Assembly: GCA_021646465.1 (NCBI GenBank)
Contig: SOET01000023.1
Coordinates: forward strand, 1-64,000
Direction of reading: 5' to 3'
Origin: Candidatus Kuenenia hertensis
GTDB taxonomy: Bacteria > Planctomycetota > Brocadiia > Brocadiales > Brocadiaceae
DNA length: 64,000 nucleotides
In this document: positions 7,324 to 16,392 of the stretch, piece after piece
How positions within the stretch are numbered: position 1 is the stretch's first letter
Layout of the letters: each line of letters starts with the position of its first letter
Position numbers and translations under genes: made by a program
The notes under the pieces: model-generated
What the model was told of the DNA's origin: nothing
The model's input: only the letters and a program-made list of their open reading frames with translations
The model's database searches: none

Positions 7324-9951
7324 CTATCTTCGGTTATAGATAACTTGCCATACAGGTATTTTCATGGCGCTGGTGTAGTCTTCAAGCCAAACAGCGGCAT
7401 TTTCTGCCTCCTGAATTGCCGCGTCTTTTTCTGCGCCTTTTAAATGCTTGCCGACATTTCTTACCAGCGTGTACTTAAACAACGCCCTCCACTTCAGATA
7501 TTCCCAATCGTCAGCCTCAATGCCTTCCCCTGCTTCGAAAAGTTCCTTAAGTTCCTTTGCATACCTTGCCATTTCGGAAAATGTATTTAACCTTAACAAC
7601 ATGGCATTATTAATAAAAGAGTTCTCTATCCACGATTCAATGGTTTTCTTGATGTCATTCAATTTTTCAAACTCTTCCCATTTCACGGTCTCCTCAAATA
7701 GTGTTATAGAATTTCTCTCGTTCCCCTTGGATTTTTTTAAGGCATCTTCTGCCCTTTCCGAGATGGACGGAATGGGTTCTCCCGGTTTATTGACGCTTAT
7801 TCCGGCAGAAAGGGTAATTTTTTTGTTGCCGCAAACGTAATTTTCAAATGAATTTTTCAAAAAAAGCGCAAAATCAATAATCTTATTCCACGGTCCTATC
7901 AGAAAAAGGTCGTCCCCGCCTGCAAAGACGGTATAGATATCTTTAAATTCCTTATTTGTACTGAGAATGAAAGGAAGATAGACAGAGAAATAGTGATTCA
8001 TCTGCCTGCTCATAGTAGCCAGCCGTGAAAGGGTGATACGTTTTAGCCCGCAAGAAAAGATAAGTGCAAGATTATCCACATCTGCTTTTAGAACACCCAA
8101 TGCTTCTACACCGGAGAATTTATCTTCCTTTTTATTCAAAGACATCTTGGCTATATCGTGGAACATTTTGGGAGAATCTTCATTTCTCATGTCAAAGAGT
8201 TCATTTTTTGCCTTTTCAGTTTTATTGCCGTGCAGGAGGCGATTGATAGCCTCTTCTGTCTCGTCTTCCTTTGTGTAGACAGGTACATACCCATTGATAA
8301 ATTTTGCGGTTATTTCCTTTGCAATCCTGCCTTCTTTTGGAATTGAGATATCCCAGTACTTCAGAAGCTGCCCTTTATTTACAAGCTCGCTGAGTTTTCC
8401 GGTAACATCAAAAGATACTTGATACCTTTTAAAGATCGGCTCTTTAAGTTTTTTGCCATATATTTCAGCATCAACCGTAGTGATGGCAATTTTCGGTTCT
8501 TTTACGAGAAAAGTACCGATGTAGATATGATCTCTGCATATCTTACAGGCAGATTCATCTTTGCCAACGAGAACGTCACTTTCCACCTCTGGACTTGATG
8601 GCCTTTTGCCACAGAATGGGCATAATTTTTTATCCAAATCATTGTTGAACTGGTCAAGATAGTCGTCAACTACGCCGCCGTATTTTTCAAGGTTGATCTT
8701 GTTATATTTTTTCTTTTCCGACTCTTTCGCTAAAGAGTCCCACAGGTGGACAAAACCTTTTTCCTTTTCCTTTGATACAAAATCGTTACAAGCAGCCGCA
8801 ATGAATGATATACCAAGTGAGACTTCTCCGTAGAACATCCCGATAAGCCGCTTATTGATTTCTTCTTCAACTGCAGTGATCTTGTCTCTTGTTTCTTTTG
8901 TATTTGGCGCGAGGATAGTAAATTTCCCGGCAGCATTGAGAATAATTGACGAATTAGTTAATCCAATTTCTCTGCATAGCATGTCAGCGGCAAGCTCTGA
9001 GATAAGAGATACCGCAAATGATCTGCCCCGCAAAAGTTTGGCAACGGCTTTGTTTGCGCTTCCACCTTCCGTAAATATAAAATTTTGGATACCGTAAAAA
9101 TCCCCTGTTACAAGCAGAAATTTTTTATCCTCGTAGTCCCTGATTTTTTCAATCTCCATCGTTTTGCGCTGGAGATGATATAAGTAAATGGCAGATGCCA
9201 GGGCTGACGTTGTTTTTGAATGGTCGTAAAGGGAAACGTCCGGAACTACCTTGCCAACGGTAGCGGCAGGAATATGGGATGCGTAAATCATGAGCAGGTT
9301 ATCGAAGTGTTCAAACCAGAGCGGAATATGCTGTTTGTGATGTAGATTTTCCAACGCTGCTATAAAACCAAGAAAGAGTTCATCGTATTCTTTCGAAGCT
9401 TGTGCGCCATCCAACAGCATGTACTCTTCCTTATCTATGGGGAAAATATTTGAAGGCGATAATTCTTTGAGTGGATAGCGGAATTTGTACGATTCGAGGC
9501 TATCCTCTTTCCGTTGCTCATCCGGAGATATCCCTTCAAATAGTGTAAGAAGCCGTGTTTTTTTGTAATCTCTGAACCCTATCTCCTTATTGTAATCCTC
9601 AAACTCATCCCGGTCAAAACCACTGCTTACCCTATCCGCTATGGCAATTACCCACTGCAAGGGAGTAACTGGGTTGTGATGCCCGGCAGCAAGGTTCATA
9701 AAGTTATCGTCAAGCCCCCAATTTCCCTTGTTAAACTTTTTTGGTAAAAATTTTTCTATGTGGTCAATAAAGGCGGCGGTATAAACGGCATGCTTATGAG
9801 TATGCCTGCCATTGAAAAATGGTTGATATAAATTTGCATGATTATTTATAAACTCAGGATCAACATGGAAATGTCCTCTTGCCCGTTCTGCGAATTTACC
9901 TATATCATGCAAAAATGCAGCTATAGCAATTTTATAAACAGTATCATTCAT
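7324..9951 (-). CDS. csm1: Cas10/Csm1, large subunit with HD nuclease and GGDD cyclase
   Basis: An 875-residue protein, full length for Csm1. An N-terminal HD domain has H15-D16 (LHDIGKF) and HKHAVYTAAF, the single-stranded DNase centre. A Zn-ribbon with CPFC (about 443-446) and CKIC lies before the second Palm domain. GGDD (678-681, in FAGGDDLFLIG) is the catalytic motif that makes cyclic oligoadenylates from ATP when target RNA is bound. The RBS AGGAGG sits 6-8 bases before the ATG. The cyclic product would feed the two CARF proteins at 996 and 10542. In the complex Cas10 docks through Csm4, which is missing here, so activity may depend on a Csm4 encoded elsewhere. Confidence 0.96.
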   Translation of the reverse strand: MNDTVYKIAIAAFLHDIGKFAERARGHFHVDPEFINNHANLYQPFFNGRHTHKHAVYTAAFIDHIEKFLPKKFNKGNWGLDDNFMNLAAGHHNPVTPLQWVIAIADRVSSGFDRDEFEDYNKEIGFRDYKKTRLLTLFEGISPDEQRKEDSLESYKFRYPLKELSPSNIFPIDKEEYMLLDGAQASKEYDELFLGFIAALENLHHKQHIPLWFEHFDNLLMIYASHIPAATVGKVVPDVSLYDHSKTTSALASAIYLYHLQRKTMEIEKIRDYEDKKFLLVTGDFYGIQNFIFTEGGSANKAVAKLLRGRSFAVSLISELAADMLCREIGLTNSSIILNAAGKFTILAPNTKETRDKITAVEEEINKRLIGMFYGEVSLGISFIAAACNDFVSKEKEKGFVHLWDSLAKESEKKKYNKINLEKYGGVVDDYLDQFNNDLDKKLCPFCGKRPSSPEVESDVLVGKDESACKICRDHIYIGTFLVKEPKIAITTVDAEIYGKKLKEPIFKRYQVSFDVTGKLSELVNKGQLLKYWDISIPKEGRIAKEITAKFINGYVPVYTKEDETEEAINRLLHGNKTEKAKNELFDMRNEDSPKMFHDIAKMSLNKKEDKFSGVEALGVLKADVDNLALIFSCGLKRITLSRLATMSRQMNHYFSVYLPFILSTNKEFKDIYTVFAGGDDLFLIGPWNKIIDFALFLKNSFENYVCGNKKITLSAGISVNKPGEPIPSISERAEDALKKSKGNERNSITLFEETVKWEEFEKLNDIKKTIESWIENSFINNAMLLRLNTFSEMARYAKELKELFEAGEGIEADDWEYLKWRALFKYTLVRNVGKHLKGAEKDAAIQEAENAAVWLEDYTSAMKIPVWQVIYNRR

Positions 9952-10027
9952 ATATGCCTCCTATACTTTCATGCAATAGCGCCGCAAGCACTATCATCTG
10001 ATATTCTCTTTTCTGTCTTTCATTCAT
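9944..10027 (-). CDS. 27-residue ORF overlapping the cas10 start, Cas10-like N-terminus
   Basis: A small frame with its own strong RBS (GGGAGG at about 10031-10037) encodes 27 residues, including YQMIVLAALLHESIGG. This looks like the first strand and helix of a Cas10 HD domain (usual form VLAALLHDIGKF) with HD changed to HE. It ends inside the first codons of cas10 in another frame. It may be the leftover start of an older cas10 after recombination, or a coupled leader peptide for cas10. Expression is not shown by sequence alone. Confidence 0.45.
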   Translation of the reverse strand: MNERQKREYQMIVLAALLHESIGGIYE

Positions 10028-10541
10028 ATTTTCCTCCCTGTTGAACGGTGGTCGGTTTTTTTTGATGGGTGCGCTAACGCTTCACCCTTCCTGCATACAA
10101 TGACAATGAATAAGCCTTTTTACTTTTTCACCTGAAAATAATATTTTTGCCACAGAGGACACAGCGCAGCAAAGCCGCAACTAAAAAGAGTTTAACCACA
10201 AAGGGCACAGCGCGGCCTTTGGCCGCAACCAAATACGAAACAATTTCAAATGACAAAAAACTCAATGCTACAAACTTTACGTAAGCATCATATAATCAAT
10301 GCCTTATGGCTATGCATTTTAAAAAACGAGCAGAAAAAACAAGAAGTTGATGGATAGTAGTACGAAGATGAAAAACATAAAGATATACAGATCTTAGGAT
10401 TTTTATGCCTCTTTGCGACCGTCAGATCATAGATGTTTCATAATTTACTTCGGCAAACTTAAAATTCAACACATGAAACATTTCAGAAATATTTCCTGTT
10501 TGATCTGCGTTCATCTGCGTCTATCTGCGTCCTTATTGTTC
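10028..10541. other. Intergenic region upstream of cas10
   Basis: No gene found. It contains two related CACAG-GC-rich segments (about 10148-10180 and 10195-10230), short TCTGCGT direct repeats (10500-10530) and the inverted copy of the leader sequence at 10473-10498. It should hold the promoter for the cas10-csm operon, but I cannot identify one. Confidence 0.5.
10473..10498 (-). repeat. Inverted copy of the 26-bp leader sequence
   Basis: Exact reverse complement of 675-700. It lies about 450 bases upstream of the cas10 start and 45 bases downstream of the end of the CARF ring-nuclease gene. Confidence 0.7.
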
Positions 10542-11687
10542 TTATTCTATAATCATCTTGTCTTTTTCCAGCCGTAATCCATACTGTGTGCTGCCATAGC
10601 TACCCACAGATGTTATCGTATAAAAGGGGGTAAGGTTTTTGTCCCGCAGGCCATCTTCTGTTTTTCTTCTTACCTTACTGATAGCCTGCCGTATTATTTT
10701 TGCAGGGATTCCTCCCCGCTTCCCATACTTTTCATAAAGCTCCCGGTCCTTCGAAGAATCCTTGCCGAATATCCTTGCATAACATGCGGTAAAGGCATTC
10801 AATGCCTCCCTTCCCATCAAGTGCCCAATGGGGGTATAACAATCAACACATTCGAGACAATGCTTCCTTTCCGTGCGTGTACAGTGATGCAGCTTTTGCT
10901 CCATAAGCAGGATATAAAGGGATAGCTCTATGGGGGTGAAATAGATCGTCCTGTTCCCTACCTCAAGCGCCCTGTCACGCAGATTTATCTTTAGCGGTTC
11001 CTGCACCAGCGCCGTATCTAACCCTTCCTGTCCCTGGCGGACAAGTTCTCTGAAGTTATTACTGCCCATGGGTAATTTTCCCCTCAGGCGTATAAACGGC
11101 AGGTCTGCCAGTTGAACGCATGCCATGTCGGTGCTTATTTTCTTCTCCGTTCCGTCAGGCATCCTGCACGGTATCAGTTTCGGTTTTTTAGGAGGATAGA
11201 AAAAGGCCGGATTGCTCTCAAATTCAGGGCTTACAAGGACGTGATAGAGCTTATCCCATGGCCTGCCAAAGAGCTGCAAGGCGCCGCCAAGATAGAATCC
11301 CATGGTCTTACGGCCTCCGGCAATGGAACAATGAAGCCGCAACCCCGCATCCTCTGTTTTTCCCCTGATGAATGCCGTTATAATATCTCCGGTTAGCTCG
11401 TTTTCTTCATTGTTTCTTATATCCTGCAAGGGGATACTTTCATGTTCTTTAATCACAATAAAACTGTCTTCCGTAAAGGGTATTTCGGGGAGTTTGTATT
11501 CCTTGATAAGCTGTCTAAGAATGCCTTGCCTGATAAGCGCATCAACAATCAATTGTTTGCCGTAAGAGGTGGTTATGACATACAATTCCTTGACAAATAC
11601 AGGGGGCATGGTTTTTGAAAGTGCATAAATAGTTTCGGTGATAATTTGCGGCGTAGCGCCTGCCACGCAGATAAGAATATCTTTCAT
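10542..11687 (-). CDS. CARF protein of the NE0113 / Csm6-type ring nuclease family
   Basis: A 381-residue protein. The N-terminal CARF domain has ILICVAGATPQIITETIYAL (4-23), LYVITTSYGK and HCSIAGGRKTMGFYLG (119-134), the signature of the TIGR02584 (NE0113) family annotated as CRISPR-associated ring nucleases. These bind and some degrade cyclic oligoadenylate, switching off or tuning the type III response. The C-terminal half has a Cys cluster (C269, C277, C280, C283), possibly a zinc site, and a winged-helix-like end (SKVRRKTEDGL...STQYGLRL) reminiscent of OmpR-type DNA-binding domains. It overlaps the truncated cas6 by four bases. No HEPN RNase motif is seen, so a regulatory or ring-nuclease role is more likely than an RNase effector. 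Confidence 0.82.
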   Translation of the reverse strand: MKDILICVAGATPQIITETIYALSKTMPPVFVKELYVITTSYGKQLIVDALIRQGILRQLIKEYKLPEIPFTEDSFIVIKEHESIPLQDIRNNEENELTGDIITAFIRGKTEDAGLRLHCSIAGGRKTMGFYLGGALQLFGRPWDKLYHVLVSPEFESNPAFFYPPKKPKLIPCRMPDGTEKKISTDMACVQLADLPFIRLRGKLPMGSNNFRELVRQGQEGLDTALVQEPLKINLRDRALEVGNRTIYFTPIELSLYILLMEQKLHHCTRTERKHCLECVDCYTPIGHLMGREALNAFTACYARIFGKDSSKDRELYEKYGKRGGIPAKIIRQAISKVRRKTEDGLRDKNLTPFYTITSVGSYGSTQYGLRLEKDKMIIE

Positions 11688-12070
11688 CTTTTCCCAACCT
11701 TGTTTAAATTAAGATTTAGGTAATCTATGGAGTTTCTGATGATTATCAAGTGAAAGGAAAATGATTCTTGAGGCGCAAAGGCCTGCTTTTCGGCAACGGA
11801 CGGTTCAATGACAAAAAGGCAAGGCGCCTTGTGGTAAAGCTGTAATATTTCTGCATCTTCCGGGGAATGGGCTTCAAAGATGCATGCGTAAATGCATTTT
11901 TGTTTCAAAATGCAGTTATCGCATGGCTTTCCCCGTACCACACAGACGATTTTTTTAAAGGCATACCCAAATCCACCACGAAAGACCGCCCCTTTATATG
12001 CAGGAAAGCGTATGTGGTCTTTCACACATGCGGTGAATCTGAATTTCGCTAAACGGAATGAGAAGGGCAT
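11684..12070 (-). pseudogene. cas6: cas6, N-terminal half only
   Basis: Cas6 cuts pre-crRNA within each repeat. The 128 residues match the first half of type III/I-associated Cas6: HIRFPAYKGAVFRGGFGYAF (19-38), then a Cys-rich segment CDNC and CIYACIFEAHSP, LFVIEPS, and FSFHLIIIRNSIDYL. In intact Cas6 (about 250-300 residues) this last segment continues into the second RAMP domain with the glycine-rich RNA-binding loop. Here the frame ends within a dozen residues and overlaps the next start (ATGA). The second half is not visible in any frame, because the CARF gene begins immediately. So a deletion is indicated rather than a simple frameshift. Processing of the adjacent array would need another Cas6. 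Confidence 0.8.
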
Positions 12071-12352
12071 TTACATTTCCAAAACTGAAAAGTTTTATAA
12101 GAAATAAACACCACCCTCCTAATCTCTCCCCCCCCAAAAGTTTAACACTATAGAGATATTAATGAAGAAAATCAATAAGAAAATATGCCCGATTTGAAGG
12201 AACATATAGAATTGTCTGGTAAGAAACCAGACCTACATGGTTTTAAATTGCTGTCAGGAGTTTCCTCCTGACAACACAAAAACTTCATAAACTATGCGCA
12301 ATTATTTATGACCGTGTATATAGTTTATTAAATGCTCCCTCTTTGAGTGATA
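12071..12352. other. Intergenic region
   Basis: AT-rich, no gene seen. Two short hairpin repeats occur: GTCTGG/CCAGAC (about 12214-12230) and TCAGGAG/CTCCTGA (about 12255-12272). The second type recurs at 34796-34850. Confidence 0.5.
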
Positions 12353-12429
12353 TGGTGGGCGATGCTGGACTCGAACCAGCGACCTCTTGCGTGTCGAGCA
12401 AGCGCTCTAGCCAACTGAGCTAAACGCCC
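12353..12429 (-). tRNA. tRNA-Val (GAC)
   Basis: Minus-strand cloverleaf of 77 nt with encoded CCA. The D-arm is AGCTCAGTTGGC. The anticodon stem is CTTGC/GCAAG around a 7-base loop TCGACAC, so the anticodon is GAC (valine, GUC). The T-arm is GCTGGTTCGAGTCCAGC. Acceptor stem pairs GGGCG with CGCCC, but position 6 to 67 appears as a T-T mismatch. The gene is isolated between repeats. Confidence 0.93.
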
Positions 12430-13262
12430 ATATAATATGGTCGGAGAAATTCCGTAACTGGTATTGATGCGATCAGGTATGATTAATTTAGAAATAATGT
12501 TATTAAAATTATTGTTTATTGTCAAGGTAATAAGTAGTTTATTCGATTGGATTATTTACCGCAGATACCGCCGAGAACAATGTAGAGACGCATTGCTATG
12601 CGTCTCTACTGGCAATTTACGCTCCCAAACAGGAGTTTGGGAGCGAGCAGTTGAAATTTATTTTTCAAAAAACCAAACTATTACGAGAAATGAAGAAAAA
12701 GAGAAATTCTTAATAGAAATTTTCATTTTTCATAATCTTCAATTCGTTGTTATAATTTAGCATTTGAGAATTTCAAAGTTGTTTTTTCCCGAGGAATCAG
12801 GAATCCATATCATGTATTAAAGACTGGATTCCCGTTTACACGGGAATGACAACAGAAAATAATATTTTCGAAAGTCAAATTAAACGTTCGGGAATACTCC
12901 CAACGTTTGAGAATTTCATGTTTTTATTACGAAAACGAGAACACACCCCGTCAGCTTCGCTGCCACCCCACCCAAGAGGGGAATTATGAAAATCCCCTCT
13001 TGGGTGGGGATTAAGGGGTGGGTAAATAAAAGTCGTTGGGGTTTCGTTTATTAAACCCCAACATAATTTAACGTTTAGGAATTTCAATCTTTGTAGGGGC
13101 TGAAGATTTTCAGCCCCTACGTTGAAATGTTTTATCCCATAAAGCCGCCGAAGGCCTAATTTAAAGTTTGCTTTCAACGAACAGACATATTATCGTGGAC
13201 CTCGCATCGTAGATCATGCATCGTGCATCTTAAATCTTAAAAAATGTTTATCAAATAATTTT
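12430..13262. other. Repeat-rich intergenic region, no gene
   Basis: Gene-free stretch of 830 bases packed with palindromes: GTAGAGACGC-type (12582-12609, also at 32549 and 59238), GCTCCCAAAC/GTTTGGGAGC (12621-12644, related to 52808-52842), a CACCCC/GGGGTG element (12945-13023), and a 12-bp-arm hairpin GTAGGGGCTGAA (13093-13120). It seems to be a collecting site for dispersed repeats. Confidence 0.7.
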
Positions 13263-13943
13263 ATGAACGTACTCGGCATTGAAACGTCTGGCAATATCGG
13301 GGGCATTGCCCTTTGTGAGAATCAGCAATGTATCATCACAAAGACCTTTAGCGGCGCCATGCGGCATGAACGGGAATTGGTCCCTGCCATTAAGGATATT
13401 TTAGAGGAGGTACACTGGACTGTTAATGATATCGATGTGATCGCCGTTGATGTCGGGCCAGGTTCGTATACGGGATTAAGGATTGGCGTTACTTGTGCGA
13501 AAACCCTTAGCTATGCGCTGAACAGACCGGTCGTTGACGTACCGATATTTGATATTGTGGCGGAAAATTGTACCTCTGGCACGTTGCCCATCTGCCCGAT
13601 AATTGACGCGAGACGCAAACACGTGTACGCCTGTGTGTACCAAATTGACGGAGTGCAGAAGAAAAGACTCACGGAATTTATGGTGATTGAGCCAGAGAAG
13701 TTATTGGCGCTTCTCCCCCGTCCGGTAACGATTTTCGGGGATGGAATTCTGCCCTATAAGGAAATTTTTTCACAGGAAGATATTATTATCGGAGCGGAAG
13801 AGTATGCCACACCAAAACCGGGAAACGTTGCACTATTAGGAGAAAAAAGGTATGAGTCAGGCTATCAGTGTGAACCCGGAAAACTTTTGCCGCTTTATTT
13901 GCAAAGGCCGGAAGCAATTGAAAAGAAAGGTATGACGATATAA
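13263..13943 (+). CDS. tsaB: TsaB, tRNA t6A biosynthesis factor
   Basis: A 226-residue ASKHA-fold protein. TsaB pairs with TsaD and TsaE to put threonylcarbamoyl on A37 of ANN-decoding tRNAs, in the cytoplasm. Family signatures: LGIETSGNIGGIAL at the start, HERELVPAIKDIL (36-48), DVGPGSYTGLRIGVTCAKTL (64-83) and the IIDARRKHVYACVY motif (112-125). Length and start are normal, with no strong RBS. It stands alone on the plus strand and meets the secreted-protein cluster tail to tail with one base between stops. Confidence 0.94.
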   Translation: MNVLGIETSGNIGGIALCENQQCIITKTFSGAMRHERELVPAIKDILEEVHWTVNDIDVIAVDVGPGSYTGLRIGVTCAKTLSYALNRPVVDVPIFDIVAENCTSGTLPICPIIDARRKHVYACVYQIDGVQKKRLTEFMVIEPEKLLALLPRPVTIFGDGILPYKEIFSQEDIIIGAEEYATPKPGNVALLGEKRYESGYQCEPGKLLPLYLQRPEAIEKKGMTI

Positions 13944-13944
13944 T

Positions 13945-14817
13945 TTACTCTGACGCAACCGTTACCTTTAATTTTTCTTTCGATCCATTTGCCTTAAACA
14001 CAACTGTTGCCTTTCCGGTTTTCTCCCTGGCTGTGATCGTGAAAATGGTTTGTCCGTTTTCATCTGTTGTTCCGCTTTCCGGGGAAAGTGATAAGCGTTT
14101 TTTCCCCTTCTTTATGGTTGTCGTAACAGAGACATCTTCAGAGACGCAATCATTTTCTCCTTTCACGGTAACAACTATTTCCCTACTTTCACCTTTTTGA
14201 AGTTTTAAAGAGTCCTGAGAAAGTTGCATTGATTTTGCACCGCATTCGTCCTCCGTCAAGGTAGGTGTTGGAATGGGTTGTATTATTAATGCCGCTGCCG
14301 TATAAATATAATCGTTTTCCGGAGTACCTCCCCCATCGGCCTGATTCCCTGAAGCGTAAAAGGTTACAGGATCAGTCACATTAGCCGGAGGAGCAGTCCA
14401 TTGCACCGTCCATGAAGTTCTTGCGGTACCAACCGTAGTGTGGGCGGCATACTCGTTGAAATATGCCTCTGTTTGTGTTGTAATGTCTCTACTTTGAAAA
14501 GTTCCAACTTTTTTATTCGTAGAGTCTAAAGCGGTTAACTCAAATCCATGCAAGCCGGAAGTAGAATTTGAAAAAGACACGGTCACTTCTATCGTCTCCC
14601 CCAACACGTAATTGGGTGGTGTTGTAATAAAAAAGGCAGCCGTTCTGGAATTTATGCTGAAACTACCGTGGCACACGGGGGGATCATCACAACTCTTGCT
14701 GCCGCAGATATCATCGGGGGCGCCAGTACGGCCTGCAATAGGACCGCTCAAAAAACCATACGCAGGATTCCATAAAAGGAATATCACGAATATTACATAC
14801 AGAATAATGTATTTCAT
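13945..14817 (-). CDS. Choice-of-anchor V plus Ig-like secreted protein (copy 1)
   Basis: A 290-residue exported protein. A signal peptide covers residues 1-21 (YIILYVIFVIFLLWNPAYG). Then FLSGPIAGRTGAPDDICGS is the hallmark of choice-of-anchor V (reelin/Reeler-like) domains, followed by SCDDPPVCHGSF, where the family usually has a CxxCH-like heme or metal motif; here the spacing is C-x5-CH. The C-terminal 90 residues (about 200-290) form an Ig-like domain (EIVVTVKGENDC ... GKATVVFKANG). Function unknown. It is paralogous to the protein at 16393-17241, and each follows an FG-GAP/ASPIC gene by a few bases, so the two gene types probably work together at the cell surface or in the periplasm. Confidence 0.75.
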   Translation of the reverse strand: MKYIILYVIFVIFLLWNPAYGFLSGPIAGRTGAPDDICGSKSCDDPPVCHGSFSINSRTAAFFITTPPNYVLGETIEVTVSFSNSTSGLHGFELTALDSTNKKVGTFQSRDITTQTEAYFNEYAAHTTVGTARTSWTVQWTAPPANVTDPVTFYASGNQADGGGTPENDYIYTAAALIIQPIPTPTLTEDECGAKSMQLSQDSLKLQKGESREIVVTVKGENDCVSEDVSVTTTIKKGKKRLSLSPESGTTDENGQTIFTITAREKTGKATVVFKANGSKEKLKVTVASE

Positions 14818-14820
14818 TGG

Positions 14821-16359
14821 TTACTCTTCCGTTATCTCGATGGTTTGATCGGATTCAAGATCGGTAAGGGTCTGGATTTTTCCGTTCGGCCAGGTAATGT
14901 TCAGTGTAGTGATGCTAGCATTGCTCCCCAGGCCAAAATGAACCCACAAACTATCCTGCGAACAAAAACCGGAACCGCCGTCTACTTCCCTTATTTGAGA
15001 ACCGGAATCGGTGGTGATTTCAACTCTGGCGCCAATCCCTGCCTTGTTATCTGTTGTGCCAACAGTTTTAATAATAATCCAGTGGTTATCGTTGCCATTA
15101 TTCCGATACAGACGATTTGTCTCTTTGTAGTTAACGGCATAGAGGTCCATATCGCCGTCATTATCATAATCTCCCCACGTTGCGCCCTCTCCCTTGCCGG
15201 TATTTTGAATGCCTGCGATTGCCGCAACATCAATAAAAGTACCATCACCATTGTTCTGATAGAGATTGCTCGCTTCATCCCTTTGTATTCCCCCGTTCAC
15301 CACATGCAAATCAAGGTCTCCATCATTGTCATAATCAATCCACGTCGCCTCTATACTGGTTGCCGTGTCATTTAATCCTGCGGCATCGGTTACATCGGAA
15401 AATGTACCATCATTATTGTTTCGGTATAAGACGTTTTTCCCGCTGGTGGAGATGGGCGGGGATTGTGATATCGTCGTACTATTGTTGGTAATAAACAAAT
15501 CCATATCGCCGTCATTATCATAATCCCCCCATATCCCCGAATGACCGCCGTCAAGATGATTAATACCGGCAATAGAGGAAACGTCAGTAAATGTACCATC
15601 CCCATTATTCCGGTACAAAACGCTGGGATTATCTTCCGGTGAATCAAGATACGGACTTGCAAAATTTATCACCATAAGATCCTGATCTCCATCATTATCA
15701 TAATCACACCAGGAAACCCCCATTCCATTCCCCGGTTCATTTACACCGGCAGATTCAGTAACGTCTTCAAACAAATTGCCTCCCCTGTTTCTGTATAATT
15801 TATTGGATTGACCATAACAAAAAATAGTGTGCACGTTATTCGTCAGATAAAAATCCAATAACCCATCACCATCATAATCAATCCATGACGCGCAGAGACC
15901 GTATCCCACACTCGTCACGCCGGCAGTACCGGCAATATCGGTAAACGTACCATCACCATTGTTCTTGTACAAAAGGTTCTCCGCCCCGTATCCCGCCCCC
16001 ACATCATTCACCAGATAGAGATCAAGATATCCGTCATTATCACAATCGCCCCATGCGATACCTGCCCCGTTTCCGTCATCGTCTACACCCGCATCTTCCG
16101 AAATATCGGTAAACGTACCGTCTCCATTGTTTTTATAGAGTATATTCGTGTCGCCATAATTCGACACATACAGGTCTAAATATCCGTCATTATCATAATC
16201 AGCCCATGCGGCTCCCAGTCCGGGAGAATTATTGTTAACATTTGCTGATTCCGCAACATCAGTAAACGTAACCTGCGAAAAAGTGACAGAAGGATACATA
16301 CAAAGAATGAAAAACCCAAAGAAAATACTTCCCCGGAGGGCTATCTTTAATTTATTCAT
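14821..16359 (-). CDS. FG-GAP/VCBS repeat protein with ASPIC/UnbV C-terminus (copy 1)
   Basis: A secreted protein of about 512 residues. After a signal peptide (ALRGSIFFGFFILCMYPSVTFSQ) come seven to eight repeats of the type AAWADYDNDGYLDLYVSN plus LYKNNGDGTFTDI, the calcium-binding FG-GAP/VCBS blades of a beta-propeller. The last 100 residues have IGARVEITTDSGSQIREVDG and SQDSLWVHFGLG, the ASPIC/UnbV domain. Such proteins are frequent in planctomycetes; their role is thought to be adhesion or binding and is not proven. The start at 16359 gives the best signal peptide; 16374 is an alternative. It sits three bases before the choice-of-anchor V gene, indicating a two-gene unit. Confidence 0.85.
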   Translation of the reverse strand: MNKLKIALRGSIFFGFFILCMYPSVTFSQVTFTDVAESANVNNNSPGLGAAWADYDNDGYLDLYVSNYGDTNILYKNNGDGTFTDISEDAGVDDDGNGAGIAWGDCDNDGYLDLYLVNDVGAGYGAENLLYKNNGDGTFTDIAGTAGVTSVGYGLCASWIDYDGDGLLDFYLTNNVHTIFCYGQSNKLYRNRGGNLFEDVTESAGVNEPGNGMGVSWCDYDNDGDQDLMVINFASPYLDSPEDNPSVLYRNNGDGTFTDVSSIAGINHLDGGHSGIWGDYDNDGDMDLFITNNSTTISQSPPISTSGKNVLYRNNNDGTFSDVTDAAGLNDTATSIEATWIDYDNDGDLDLHVVNGGIQRDEASNLYQNNGDGTFIDVAAIAGIQNTGKGEGATWGDYDNDGDMDLYAVNYKETNRLYRNNGNDNHWIIIKTVGTTDNKAGIGARVEITTDSGSQIREVDGGSGFCSQDSLWVHFGLGSNASITTLNITWPNGKIQTLTDLESDQTIEITEE

Positions 16360-16392
16360 AATACAAACTCTCATAATTTCGCTTTACAACAA

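Noticed and set aside
12328-12525. 65-residue frame on the minus strand
   Set aside because: It is a translation across tRNA-Val and its flanks.
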